42,927 bases of DNA from Muribaculaceae bacterium Isolate-104 (HZI) (GCA_003762715.1 RIBJ01000064.1:1-42927); one strand, 5' to 3'; shown: positions 8,265 through 17,655, numbered from the stretch's first letter. The notes: generated by a model not told the origin, from the sequence alone. Numbers and translations are program-made.

Positions 8265-9575
8265 TTATTTATAACGCGCCCATTTCACAAGGTCTTTAAT
8301 AGTGGGCTTTTTGCCATACATGAATATGCCCACTCGGTAAATTTTGGCGGCAACCCACACAAGGGCGAGAAATGACGCGTACAATATGACAAGTGAAAGG
8401 GCTATCTGCCAGCCGGGAATGCCGGACGGCACGCGAGCCATCATTACCATAGGCGATGTGAACGGAATGAATGATGTCCATACGGCAAGGCTGGATGTGG
8501 GGTCATTTGCCGCTGTCATGCCAAACACGATACCTATGATAATCGGGAATATTACAAATGACTGCAACTGACCTGCGTCCTGAATGTTGTCGACGGAAGA
8601 CCCGATGGCTGCGAATATGGCTGAATACAGCAGGAATCCTCCGACAAGAAAGAGTATCAGCATTCCGAACAATTGTATTATGTAGCCGACATTGCCCATC
8701 AGAGACATTGCCTGAAGGATGTCCATGTCGGTGGTTGCAGAGGCAACATCGAGTGAACCGGAATTAAACGCGTTCAGTTCACCGGAGATTTCTGCCGGAA
8801 CAAGCGCAGGGAGCAGGAATGCCGACATTGATGCAATCAGCACTCCCCAGATGACAATCTGTGTGACGGCGACAAGACCTATGCCGCAGATTTTGCCGAG
8901 CATAAGCTGTGTCGGTTTGACGGATGACACCACTATTTCAAGCACTCGGTTGTTTTTCTCTTCGATAATACTTGTCATAACCATCTGACCGTAAAGCAGA
9001 AGACACATGTACAGCAGAAATGTAAGCACAATGCCTAGTATATAGCTAAGTATGGCTGATGACTGATTGGAGCCTTCTTCTTTGTCATTGCGCACAGACT
9101 GGAGCCTGACATTGCTGTGTATCTTGTCCATAATCCGGTCAAGATTTTCGATGTTGTAGGATTTGAGACGGTGGCTTTCGATGATTTTGTCAATATTGTC
9201 GGTTATGTCGCTTTCAAGAGACATTGAAGAGGCTCCGTTTGTGTATAGTTTCACAGAACCGGACTCTGAGTCCACGTCAGCCGGAATGAACAGCACACCG
9301 AAAACATCAGTACGGGCTATCGCGGAGTCAAGCTCCATGTTTACCGCAGTGTATTTTGTCGATTCTGTGTTTCGTAGCTCTGGAGCTATGATGCCGCTTT
9401 GGTCTACAACCAGAATATTGCGCTCGTCACTGCCTGACATTGTCATTATCAGAGCCGGAGCCACCATCATCAGGAGCATGAACACCGGCATGAGGAGTGT
9501 TGTGACTATGAAACTTTTTTTGTGGACACGTTCCATAAACTCGCGTCCTATGACTATTCCTATTTTAGATTTCAT
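8265..9575 (-). CDS. ABC-2 type exporter permease (NatB-like)
   Basis: The 436-residue membrane protein has the NatB/ABC-2 layout. One N-terminal membrane helix follows a short cytoplasmic start (residues about 20-47). A large extracytoplasmic domain covers about 50-175. Five or six helices fill the C-terminal half, including the conserved stretch near EEKNNRVLEIVVSS. It would form an exporter with the ATPase encoded 15 bases upstream. NatAB of Bacillus exports sodium, but this family has varied or unknown substrates, so the cargo cannot be read from sequence. It is the last gene of the minus-strand run that starts with the giant secreted protein. Confidence 0.85.
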   Translation of the reverse strand: MKSKIGIVIGREFMERVHKKSFIVTTLLMPVFMLLMMVAPALIMTMSGSDERNILVVDQSGIIAPELRNTESTKYTAVNMELDSAIARTDVFGVLFIPADVDSESGSVKLYTNGASSMSLESDITDNIDKIIESHRLKSYNIENLDRIMDKIHSNVRLQSVRNDKEEGSNQSSAILSYILGIVLTFLLYMCLLLYGQMVMTSIIEEKNNRVLEIVVSSVKPTQLMLGKICGIGLVAVTQIVIWGVLIASMSAFLLPALVPAEISGELNAFNSGSLDVASATTDMDILQAMSLMGNVGYIIQLFGMLILFLVGGFLLYSAIFAAIGSSVDNIQDAGQLQSFVIFPIIIGIVFGMTAANDPTSSLAVWTSFIPFTSPMVMMARVPSGIPGWQIALSLVILYASFLALVWVAAKIYRVGIFMYGKKPTIKDLVKWARYK

Positions 9576-9590
9576 AATAATGTAGATGAG

Positions 9591-10520
9591 TTAGTTTTCA
9601 GCATCACTGGAGCCTACGGTGCTGATAAAAATGTCATTCATGGAAGCCATTACTTCGTTGATGCCGGCAATCTCTACAGCCGGGTTGGCTTTTGCTATTA
9701 TGTCGCTGAGCGTACAGCCGGGGTTGATGAGCATTCTAAGCGAGTGCCTTTCACGAGGCGCGTCCGTTAGTTCAAAACCTGTTGCCAGCGGCGATAGCTC
9801 GTTCATAAGAGTTACGGGGTTGCCGGAAAACAGTATGTCGTAACGTCCGTCGGAATACCGGTGGCGTATGTCATCAACATTGCCGGAAAGAATGTTTTTA
9901 CCTTTGTTTATAAGAGTGATGTTGGCGCATAGCTCTTCAACCGAAGACATGTTGTGGGTCGAGAATATGACCGTAGAGCCTTCGTCGCGCAGTCGCAGAA
10001 TCTCTTCTTTGAGAAGGTTGGCGTTTATAGGGTCGAATCCTGAAAACGGTTCATCGAAAATAAGCAGTTTGGGGCGGTGGAGTACAGTGACTATAAACTG
10101 AACTTTCTGAGCCATGCCTTTTGACAGCTCCTCTACCTTGCGTTCCCACCAGGAGCTTATGTCAAACCGTTCGAACCATTCCTTGAGCTGTCTTGTGGCA
10201 TCGGCTTTGGACATGCCTTTAAGCCGGGCAAAGAACAGCGCCTGCTCTCCGACTTTCATTTTTTTGTAAAGACCGCGTTCTTCCGGCAGGTAGCCGATAT
10301 GTTCAACATCGGCAGCGGTAAGCGGATTTCCGTCAAAAGTTACAAGCCCCGAATCGGGGGCGGTTATGTGGTTTATTATGCGGATAAGGGTGGTTTTTCC
10401 GGCGCCGTTCGGACCGAGCAGTCCGTAGACACTTCCCTGCGGCACCTCGAGACTTATGTTGTCCAGCGCCATGTGTCCGGTGTATGTCTTGGACACATTT
10501 TCAACCGTTAGCAGATTCAT
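9591..10520 (-). CDS. ABC transporter ATP-binding protein (NatA-like)
   Basis: This is the ATPase partner of the ABC-2 permease encoded next. The 309-residue product has Walker A GPNGAGKT (36-43), Walker B LLIFDEPFSGFDP (152-164) and a C-terminal extension of the DUF4162 kind common in NatA/CcmA-like ATPases. The signature is LSKGM (132-136) rather than LSGGQ, a variant common in this subfamily. Its start lies 20 bases inside the end of the preceding symporter gene, suggesting translational coupling. The transported substrate is unknown. Confidence 0.87.
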   Translation of the reverse strand: MNLLTVENVSKTYTGHMALDNISLEVPQGSVYGLLGPNGAGKTTLIRIINHITAPDSGLVTFDGNPLTAADVEHIGYLPEERGLYKKMKVGEQALFFARLKGMSKADATRQLKEWFERFDISSWWERKVEELSKGMAQKVQFIVTVLHRPKLLIFDEPFSGFDPINANLLKEEILRLRDEGSTVIFSTHNMSSVEELCANITLINKGKNILSGNVDDIRHRYSDGRYDILFSGNPVTLMNELSPLATGFELTDAPRERHSLRMLINPGCTLSDIIAKANPAVEIAGINEVMASMNDIFISTVGSSDAEN

Positions 10521-11709
10521 TACTTATAATAGAGTTTTTATTTATATTCTTTCCGAAAAAGCGGTTTATTATGACTGCGAGAGCTCCGTCGCCTGTCACG
10601 TTGCAGGCGGTGCCGAAACTGTCCATTGCAATATAAAGGGCAATCATCAGCGCGTTCTGGGCATCTGAAAATCCCAAAATGCCGCTGAGAAGCCCCAGAG
10701 ATGCCATTATGGCTCCGCCCGGTATTCCCGGGGCGGCAACAATTGTCACTCCGAGCATGGCTATGAAATTGGCAAACATTGCGGCATCGTACGGCAGTCC
10801 CTGCAACAGCATTATAGCAAGGGCGCACGCAACAATTTTCAACGTGCTGCCGCTCATGTGTATAGTGGCACAAAGAGGCACAACAAATCCAGCGACATCC
10901 TCACTGACACCCATTCTGACTGTTTGCCGCAGTGTTACAGGAATAGTGGCTGCGGATGACTGTGTGCCGAGCGCCGTAAAATACGCCGGCATCATGGTCC
11001 ACAGCATACGAAGCGGATTTTTCCCGTTGAAAAGTGATGCTACTGCAAACTGGAAAAGCAAAATGAATATGTGTAGACAGAAAATAACCGCTATGACTTT
11101 GACAAAGGCAACCAATATTGTAGCAACTGTTCCGGACACGGTCATATTCATAAAAATACCGAAGATATAGAACGGCAGCAGGGGTATCACCGCCTTGCTG
11201 ATGCTTTTTGCTATGATTGAACGAAATTCGTCCGCTCCATTTTTAAGCACACAGCCGTCGGTGAAGGCTATGCCCAGACCCAGAAGAAATGCAAGTACGA
11301 GAGCCGTCATTACAGGCAATGCCGGGGGCATCGGCATTGTAAACCAGGGTGCAATCTGCGCAGATTCCTGTTTAACAGAGAGCAGAGCAGGGTCGGCTGT
11401 AATTATGGAAGGGAAAATCATATTACAGGTGAAGTATGACGTGAATCCCGCAAACAGGGTTGCCACATAGGCAAGCAACGCGGTAGCCACAAGCATTTTC
11501 CCTGCCGATTTGCCTATGTCTCCTATTGCAGGAGTTACAAATCCGAGAATTATAAGCGGTATCAGAAAGTTTAAAAACTGTCCGAACACCTCATTGAAGG
11601 TCGCGCACAGGCGGCTCAGCCAGTCGGGTGCGACCAGCCCGATGCCGATTCCTGCGGCTATTGCTATAGCTATGCGCGGCAGCAGACTCAGTTTCAATGC
11701 CTTTTTCAT
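10501..11709 (-). CDS. Dicarboxylate/amino acid:cation symporter (DAACS family)
   Basis: This is a glutamate/dicarboxylate-type secondary transporter of the inner membrane, 402 residues. It shows the serine-containing re-entrant hairpin TALGTQSSAATIP and the C-terminal motif FGTACNVTGDGALAVII, which in this family contribute to substrate and cation binding. About eight membrane segments plus hairpins fit the GltP fold. The Asn and Asp of NVTGD match the family. The exact substrate (C4-dicarboxylate, glutamate, aspartate or serine) cannot be told. It overlaps the giant secreted protein gene by 4 bases upstream and the ATPase gene by 20 bases downstream, so all three are likely on one transcript. 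Confidence 0.88.
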   Translation of the reverse strand: MKKALKLSLLPRIAIAIAAGIGIGLVAPDWLSRLCATFNEVFGQFLNFLIPLIILGFVTPAIGDIGKSAGKMLVATALLAYVATLFAGFTSYFTCNMIFPSIITADPALLSVKQESAQIAPWFTMPMPPALPVMTALVLAFLLGLGIAFTDGCVLKNGADEFRSIIAKSISKAVIPLLPFYIFGIFMNMTVSGTVATILVAFVKVIAVIFCLHIFILLFQFAVASLFNGKNPLRMLWTMMPAYFTALGTQSSAATIPVTLRQTVRMGVSEDVAGFVVPLCATIHMSGSTLKIVACALAIMLLQGLPYDAAMFANFIAMLGVTIVAAPGIPGGAIMASLGLLSGILGFSDAQNALMIALYIAMDSFGTACNVTGDGALAVIINRFFGKNINKNSIISNESANG

Positions 11710-14700
11710 TTTATAAGAATCTTTTCCGAGCGGTTGCCTTTGCGGCGGATGTAGATGCCGGGACGGAGATTGGTGCCGTCTACCCTCACACCACGCAGGT
11801 CATAATATTCTTCAGCTACCCCGTTGTCAATGTCGCTCGCCGGAACATCTGTGATTGCCGATGTGTTCTCAGTGCCCGAGAACGAGCCGGAGAGTCTTGC
11901 GTTCTGTTCAACCCAGAGCATGTCCAGCTCGATGTTGAAGTTGTTGCTTCTGTCGGAGAAGCCGTGAAGAGTTATGTCGAGAGTAACACCCGGCTTGACC
12001 TGAGAGCCGATTACAGCGCCGTCATAGGCCTTGAGTCCGTTGCCTACTGATGTAACACTGACACTTGGCACAGATATTGAGTTGCCCGCCATTGCCGCTC
12101 TGCCGGCTGCAGCGAAATCAATGCCTTCTATGCGGATGTCAACCCTGTTGCCATAGCCCGGAGTGATGAACACAGTTACCGAATGTTCGGTCTCGTTGCC
12201 GTCTGACTGTGTCTTGAGAATACCCGAATATGCGGTTTTTACCGGCTCGACGGGCGTATCTGCCATATTTGTGAATTTTACCAGGATAGGCACTCTTTTG
12301 CCGTCTTCCATAATCCAGACTACATCGACATTTACCCTTACGTTGTTGTCAGATGTTATTGTGCCGTCCACTTTGATGTCGGCAACAATCTCGCCGTCGG
12401 CGAGGCTCATGCCTTCGATGCGTCCGGTATAACGGTCATATCCGTTGCAAGGGGTCATGGTCACATTGTCGATTCTGATGTCGCCGAGTTTTGCAGGCTC
12501 GCTTGCCGCGTCAAGCGCAAGGCTGAAATCGGGCAGCAGGAATGTGTACAGACCGTCATCTCCGGTTTTTGCAATGCGTATTGTCGCGTCTGAGCCGCCC
12601 TCTGTTATATCATAACCCTCCATGGCTATAGTCAGCTTGCCGGCAACTGTCATCCACTCTATTTCATTGCGTTTGCCGTTGAACACAACGTTGATAGGTA
12701 TGTCGTCACCATCCTGTTTCCACAGCACCTGTATTGTCATCACGGCATTGCCCGAAGCGTCCACTGAGCCGTCAAGGTTGATGTCGGCAATGATTTCGCC
12801 TTCAAGGAATGCCATGCCGGCAACAAAACCTTTGTAGGTTGTCAAGCCGTTTTGTTCAGATACCTCAACTCCGTTGACCTCTATGTCGCCGAGATTGAGC
12901 AAAGAACCGTCAAGGTCAAGACTGAAATCAGGCAGTTTGAAATCGCATTTGCCGTCAACCGGCTCTGTTATCAGCACAGTGGCGGGCTGACCCTCCGCTA
13001 TGTAAGAACCCATCATCTCGATAGACAGTGTTCCGTCAAACTCGCTCCACTCACCCTCAGCCGGGGGGGCAGGGGGGAGGATTGTCGAAGTACACTCGCC
13101 GTTGAACTCCACGTCGATTGCGATGCCTTCCCAGAGTACGGCTATTGTCATGCTGGCGTTGCCGTCTGCATCGGTTGTGCCGGTTAGTGTCACATCGGCA
13201 ACTATCGCGCCGTCGGCAAGCTCAAGTCCGTTGACAACACCGCTGTATGTGTAACCGCCCTTGCCGTCAGGAGTCATTGCCACATTCTCTACCTTTATGT
13301 CGCCGAGCGGGGCGGGACCGTCGCCGAGGTCGAGGCTGAAATCGGGTAGCAGGAATGTGCAAATGCCGTCACTTTCCTCAGTTATCTCGACTTTCGCAGC
13401 CTGACCGCCGCCGGTTATATCCTCGCCCATCATCATTATTGTCAAAGTTCCTTCGTACACCGAAGTAACACCGCCGGGCGACGGAGTTTCCGCCGGTTTT
13501 TTAAAGCGCAGCACATATTTGTGCTGGTTAAGACCGTCAATGTCGGCTCCTTCAGCAGAAACAACAATTGTCACTTCGGCATTGTCTCTGTCGTAGCTTA
13601 CTGTTGCCGTAGCGGCATCTCCGCCAAGGGTGTATGACACCGCGCCGTCTTCGGGCATCTCCGACGACTCTATATTATATATATAGGTGTCCGGAGCAAA
13701 ACCGGCAAGGGGTGTGCCGTTTATGATTATTGACGCGAGCCTGGAATTTACCGGCTTGTCGAAATGAAGGGTATACACATGGGTGTCTTTTCCGTCCAGG
13801 TCGGTGCCTGAGATATTTGTTACCGACACAGTCACCAGACCTTGCTCGACATCAATGCTCACCTGAGCCGAGGCGTTGCCGCTGCATGGCATGACGGTTG
13901 CCTCGATTTCATTTCGCGCGGGAGCCACTCCGGCAATGGTGTACTCAAAGCGGTTCTTGTCAAAGCCCTCTATTTCCGCTCCGCGTATTTTAAGCGATGA
14001 CAGGCGGCTGAAATATGGCAGGTCAAAATGAAGAGTGTAGGTGGTAGACGATATGTAGTTGCCGCTGCCGTCTCCGCTGTTAGTGACGGTGACTGTAATG
14101 GTAGCCGTCTCCACGTCTGAGCTTATTTCATGAGAGCAGATTCCGCTTCCGGGGGCATAGACAACCGCCACGGCATCTGTAGACGGCATCGGCCCGCCGA
14201 CAGTATACTCTGTTGTGCCGCTGCTGAACCCGTTCACAGCCACGCCGTCAATGGTGATGGATTCGGCGGCGCTGCTGTACGGCGGCTCGAACTGCACCAG
14301 ATATATGTGTACGGCGGCTCCGTCCGGATCTTTTTCTCCGCTGTTGGTTACTTTAAGCGTAGCAATACCGTTGGCTCTGTCAAAGGCATATTCGATTGTG
14401 GGAGTGCCGGAGCATTCTCTGAATGTGGCGGCAAAAAGCGCTTTTGCGGCTTCATCGTCGGCAGGCAGCTGCATAGCCACTGCCATTGGGGTAGCTCCGT
14501 CCTGCGGCACATCGGCTATAATTGTTCCGCCTACTTTCAGCGACTCGATGCGGCTGAAATAAGGCAACGAGTACTGCACGGTGTAAGTGTGGGTGCTGAG
14601 TCCGTCCACATCAGGTTCGGAATTGCTCACCACAACGGTAATTTTTGCTGCTTCGGCATCTATTGTCTGATTTGCTATCTTGTAATCGCCAAGGTTGTTG

Positions 14701-17624
14701 CTGTTTTGTATAAATTGGTACAACACTTCGGCATTGGCGCCTCCGGGCATCTGTCCGTCAACAATATAGTCGAATTTGTTGCGGTCAAATCCCTCTATTT
14801 CGGTGCCGTTGACCATAATCGACTGCAGGCGGGAATAGTAGGGTCTGTCGTATGTAAGTATGTAGGTATGGGTGCTGAGTCCGTCGGCGTCCGGCTTTTC
14901 ATTGCTCACAGTTACTGTGGCGGTTGCCTCGTCCGCGTCTGCCGTAACAGTGTGAACAGTTGTGCCGGCGGTAGGATTCATGAACACCAGCGATGCGTCT
15001 ATATCGCGCTCGGTGTCGGGCAGTTTGGGTATCTGCCACAAAAGGCGCATCGGCACTTTACCGTCCGTAGCGACAAGCCCGAGAGTGTTGACCGAAGACC
15101 CGTCGGGAGCTGTAACCGCAGCGAGGCGTGAGTAATAGGGCAGGAACTGCAGGGTATATGTGCGCTCCGACTGTCCGCTGCTGTTGGCAATATCGTTTTT
15201 CACAAGGAGGGTTATCACTGCCTTGTTTTCGTCTCTGGTCACAGTCACAGTGGTACCGTCGCTGCTGTTGAACTCATCCTCGAAAATTTCCCATGAAATA
15301 TCGCTTTCATTCACAACGGGAGTGGCTATATTGTAGTTTAGCACCGATTTGTCAAAGTTCTCCAGCGGCGTGCCGGCTATTCTGATTTCGCTCAGGTGGT
15401 TTGATCGGAAATCATCGGTCATTTTGTTGAACGAAAGGGTGTAAGTGTGAGATGTCTCGCCGTCGAAATCCTTGCCGCCGTCGGTGCCGGTAAATTTAAG
15501 TCTTATCTGGGGTGTCTCGGAATAAGCGTCGCCTATGCGTTCGGCGCTTACCGTCAGCGCCGAGCCAAACCATTCGTACTCGAAAGCATTGTCGGCGGGC
15601 ATAAAGCTCCTTAGCTTGTACTCATAGTGCTTGGAGTCGAACTCCGGACTCCATTCAACCATATTGCCTTCGGTGTTACGCAGAGATATGTTGCGCGGTC
15701 GAGAAACGCTCACAGGTGCGAGCTTAAGAGTGTAGGTGTGCGATGATAGTTTGTCGTAGTCTTTATCGGCCTGAGAGTTTGTTACAGTGATGCTGCCTGT
15801 GGAATTTTCAGTATCTATGGATATTTCCGATGACTGGTAGTCGTCGGGCAGTATATATACAGGCTCTATGGCATTTATGTCGGGCAGCGGCATAAGCGAA
15901 GTCAGGTCAATGGTATTGTCTTCCGTGTTGACCGGATATGTGGTGCCTCCGATAACCACTCCTGATATGCGAGATGACACAGGTGGGTTATAGACCACTG
16001 TGTAAGTCCTGGAAATTTTCGGGTCAGCGTCGTCATTGACTACTGTAATCTCGATTTTTGGAGCGATATCCACATCTTTAACCTCGCTACAAGTGTATGT
16101 AGGGTTGCCGCTCGATTTTTTCAGTGTCACATTCTTGACACCGCCGGCAACGCTATATCGCTGCCCCACTGCAATCTCCCCGTTTTCATTCGGTGACAAA
16201 CTGTTGCCTCTTTCCATATCGACATGTTCTATTTCTGCTATATAGGGCAGAAACTCCAGTGTGTATGAGGTTTTTACCGAGTTGTCTTCCGGATGTGTCA
16301 CCGTCATTGTTCTTGTCGGTCTGTCGTTAGAACCCTCTCTGTCGCCGAGTGTCGGGGGTGTTTCAATGTTGCCTGACAGCACTGCGACAATCTCGCCGGT
16401 AAATGGTTGTTTAGTAGATATTGTAGATGTAGGTTCCCACGGTCCCGAAATCTTTTCATTGTTGACAATCAGCGACAGCAGGTCTATTTTGAGAGTTCTT
16501 TTGAACGTGATGCTATATGTGTGAGACGTTTTACCGTCAATGTCCTCAAATCCGGCACTGCTGCCGTTTTTGTTTGTAACAGTTATAGTGGCTACAGCCT
16601 CGGAGGCGCTGCGGTTTGCAACCGCTATATTTGCCACTCCGGAGCCGCTGTTGCCCATAAAAGTTACCGAAATATCAGCGGCGGTAGGCAGCTCGTCCAC
16701 ATTCAGCGAGTATTCATACTTGTTTGAGTCAAACCCATCAACATCCAGTCCTTTAACCTTAAGTGATGCAAGCCTTGAGTAATACACCAGCTTAACATCA
16801 TCGATATCAAGGTAATTTCCTTCTCCGACAACTGAGGAACCGCCAAAATAGTCCCCCGCTGCAAAAATGACATTAAATTTAGTAGGAACACTATTACTTT
16901 TATATTCAAATTCTGTGTATGAATTAATCCAATCATCACTATTGTCTGTAATGGTCAGATTGATTAATGAAATCAATTCAGCATCTGAACTTTTCGTAAC
17001 ACTCCCTCCGAGACATCCGTCAAGAGAATATCCAATAACATTCCTTTCTCGATCTATCATTGTGATTGTTTTTGGACTTCCAAACGCCTTTATCTCAGAA
17101 GGCACAGATGCTTGTTGCCATTCTCCCTTCCATGCATACGCAACTATGGTTGTTATTTCATCTGGCTTATGAGTTCCACGTCCTCTTTTGTAATAAAAAG
17201 ACATAGCATCTGGTCGATGTGAAAAAACTGTACCACCATAAGAGCCTCCATCATTTTTTTTACCCATCACAGAAGTAGACCATGTTGTTCCCAATGTTAT
17301 ATATCCGGGAACTTTTTGCGATGACATAGTTGAATTAGGACTGTTGATTACTCTAACACCATTACTCGAATTATGTCCGCTAATTTGTTGACCGACCTCG
17401 GTAGCTCCGGTTCCACCGATGCCAATAACATGTGATATTGTCCAAGAAGTTGGCGTTTTACCTTTAGTTTTTGTGTTGCCACTACTTGTCCAAGGGACGC
17501 AGTCTACCCACCCCTCTTCAAATCCGTTGTTTGGCAGCTGCTGGGCTGTCGCGGTAAACGGGTTGCCGACAAGCATTGCAGCGGCGCTCAATGCGGTGGA
17601 GAGAAATATTTTTATTCGTTTCAT
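11706..17624 (-). CDS. Giant secreted modular protein: PCMD, about 12 beta-sandwich repeats, 4 calycin-like domains, sorting tail
   Basis: The 1,972-residue product has a signal peptide (first about 28 residues, ending TATAQQ) and an N-terminal PCMD-like domain (about 30-275, starting NGFEEGWVDCVPW). About 12 tandem units of 85-100 residues follow (281-1383), each opening with SRL-S-I-VNG-IEGF and closing with DGLSTHTYTL-F. They resemble cadherin-like beta-sandwich repeats. Three clear and one diverged calycin-like domains follow (about 1386-1918, marked by LPDFSLDL and LGDI-V). The tail YYDLRGVRVDG...GIYI...KILIK resembles a type A sorting signal of the type IX system. It is probably displayed or released outside the cell; any glycan binding or lipocalin-like role is inference. 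I chose ATG 17624 over TTG 17633. It overlaps the symporter gene by 4 bases. The PCMD part is visibly more AT-rich than the repeats. Confidence 0.85.
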   Translation of the reverse strand: MKRIKIFLSTALSAAAMLVGNPFTATAQQLPNNGFEEGWVDCVPWTSSGNTKTKGKTPTSWTISHVIGIGGTGATEVGQQISGHNSSNGVRVINSPNSTMSSQKVPGYITLGTTWSTSVMGKKNDGGSYGGTVFSHRPDAMSFYYKRGRGTHKPDEITTIVAYAWKGEWQQASVPSEIKAFGSPKTITMIDRERNVIGYSLDGCLGGSVTKSSDAELISLINLTITDNSDDWINSYTEFEYKSNSVPTKFNVIFAAGDYFGGSSVVGEGNYLDIDDVKLVYYSRLASLKVKGLDVDGFDSNKYEYSLNVDELPTAADISVTFMGNSGSGVANIAVANRSASEAVATITVTNKNGSSAGFEDIDGKTSHTYSITFKRTLKIDLLSLIVNNEKISGPWEPTSTISTKQPFTGEIVAVLSGNIETPPTLGDREGSNDRPTRTMTVTHPEDNSVKTSYTLEFLPYIAEIEHVDMERGNSLSPNENGEIAVGQRYSVAGGVKNVTLKKSSGNPTYTCSEVKDVDIAPKIEITVVNDDADPKISRTYTVVYNPPVSSRISGVVIGGTTYPVNTEDNTIDLTSLMPLPDINAIEPVYILPDDYQSSEISIDTENSTGSITVTNSQADKDYDKLSSHTYTLKLAPVSVSRPRNISLRNTEGNMVEWSPEFDSKHYEYKLRSFMPADNAFEYEWFGSALTVSAERIGDAYSETPQIRLKFTGTDGGKDFDGETSHTYTLSFNKMTDDFRSNHLSEIRIAGTPLENFDKSVLNYNIATPVVNESDISWEIFEDEFNSSDGTTVTVTRDENKAVITLLVKNDIANSSGQSERTYTLQFLPYYSRLAAVTAPDGSSVNTLGLVATDGKVPMRLLWQIPKLPDTERDIDASLVFMNPTAGTTVHTVTADADEATATVTVSNEKPDADGLSTHTYILTYDRPYYSRLQSIMVNGTEIEGFDRNKFDYIVDGQMPGGANAEVLYQFIQNSNNLGDYKIANQTIDAEAAKITVVVSNSEPDVDGLSTHTYTVQYSLPYFSRIESLKVGGTIIADVPQDGATPMAVAMQLPADDEAAKALFAATFRECSGTPTIEYAFDRANGIATLKVTNSGEKDPDGAAVHIYLVQFEPPYSSAAESITIDGVAVNGFSSGTTEYTVGGPMPSTDAVAVVYAPGSGICSHEISSDVETATITVTVTNSGDGSGNYISSTTYTLHFDLPYFSRLSSLKIRGAEIEGFDKNRFEYTIAGVAPARNEIEATVMPCSGNASAQVSIDVEQGLVTVSVTNISGTDLDGKDTHVYTLHFDKPVNSRLASIIINGTPLAGFAPDTYIYNIESSEMPEDGAVSYTLGGDAATATVSYDRDNAEVTIVVSAEGADIDGLNQHKYVLRFKKPAETPSPGGVTSVYEGTLTIMMMGEDITGGGQAAKVEITEESDGICTFLLPDFSLDLGDGPAPLGDIKVENVAMTPDGKGGYTYSGVVNGLELADGAIVADVTLTGTTDADGNASMTIAVLWEGIAIDVEFNGECTSTILPPAPPAEGEWSEFDGTLSIEMMGSYIAEGQPATVLITEPVDGKCDFKLPDFSLDLDGSLLNLGDIEVNGVEVSEQNGLTTYKGFVAGMAFLEGEIIADINLDGSVDASGNAVMTIQVLWKQDGDDIPINVVFNGKRNEIEWMTVAGKLTIAMEGYDITEGGSDATIRIAKTGDDGLYTFLLPDFSLALDAASEPAKLGDIRIDNVTMTPCNGYDRYTGRIEGMSLADGEIVADIKVDGTITSDNNVRVNVDVVWIMEDGKRVPILVKFTNMADTPVEPVKTAYSGILKTQSDGNETEHSVTVFITPGYGNRVDIRIEGIDFAAAGRAAMAGNSISVPSVSVTSVGNGLKAYDGAVIGSQVKPGVTLDITLHGFSDRSNNFNIELDMLWVEQNARLSGSFSGTENTSAITDVPASDIDNGVAEEYYDLRGVRVDGTNLRPGIYIRRKGNRSEKILIK
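11870..13467 (-). repeat. Four tandem calycin-like domain repeats
   Basis: Units of about 125 codons begin near 13467, 13050, 12650 and 12245. The first three share the segments LPDFSLDL, LGDI-V and ADG-IVADI; the fourth is diverged. At DNA level a 26-base segment at 12521-12546 recurs at 13334-13359 with one mismatch, so recombination between units is plausible. Confidence 0.75.
13063..13077. repeat. Paired poly-G tracts (G7 and G6) inside the giant gene
   Basis: G7 at 13063-13069 and G6 at 13072-13077 (C runs on the coding strand) encode a Pro-rich linker between the first two calycin-like domains. Such tracts can slip. A one-base change would remove three calycin-like domains and the sorting tail. 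Confidence 0.6.
13480..16780 (-). repeat. About 12 tandem beta-sandwich repeat units
   Basis: Repeats of 85-100 codons share the opening SR(L/I)-S-I/L-V-G and the closing HTYTL-F. The N-terminal units (2-6) are diverged and the later ones (8, 10, 11, 12) are closer to each other. They resemble cadherin-like beta-sandwich domains; the assignment is by pattern only. Confidence 0.7.
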
Positions 17625-17647
17625 ACCTATCAAACGATTGGTTTTAG

Positions 17648-17655
17648 CAAAATTA
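17648..17655 (-). promoter_or_regulatory. -7 box for the giant secreted protein operon
   Basis: TAATTTTG on the minus strand matches the -7 consensus, 24 bases before the chosen ATG at 17624. The leader would be about 17 bases. No convincing -33 box is seen. It would serve the giant protein, symporter and ABC-2 genes. Confidence 0.5.

Noticed and set aside
14130-15131. A 333-codon open frame on the plus strand inside the giant gene
   Set aside because: It is antisense to the repeat units, has a Cys/Gly/His-rich composition unlike real proteins, and its pattern recurs with the repeats. It is a shadow of the minus-strand gene.
11870-16780. CRISPR-like spaced repeats
   Set aside because: The periodicity is at protein level (85-125 codons) in a continuous reading frame; there are no short identical repeats with unique spacers.
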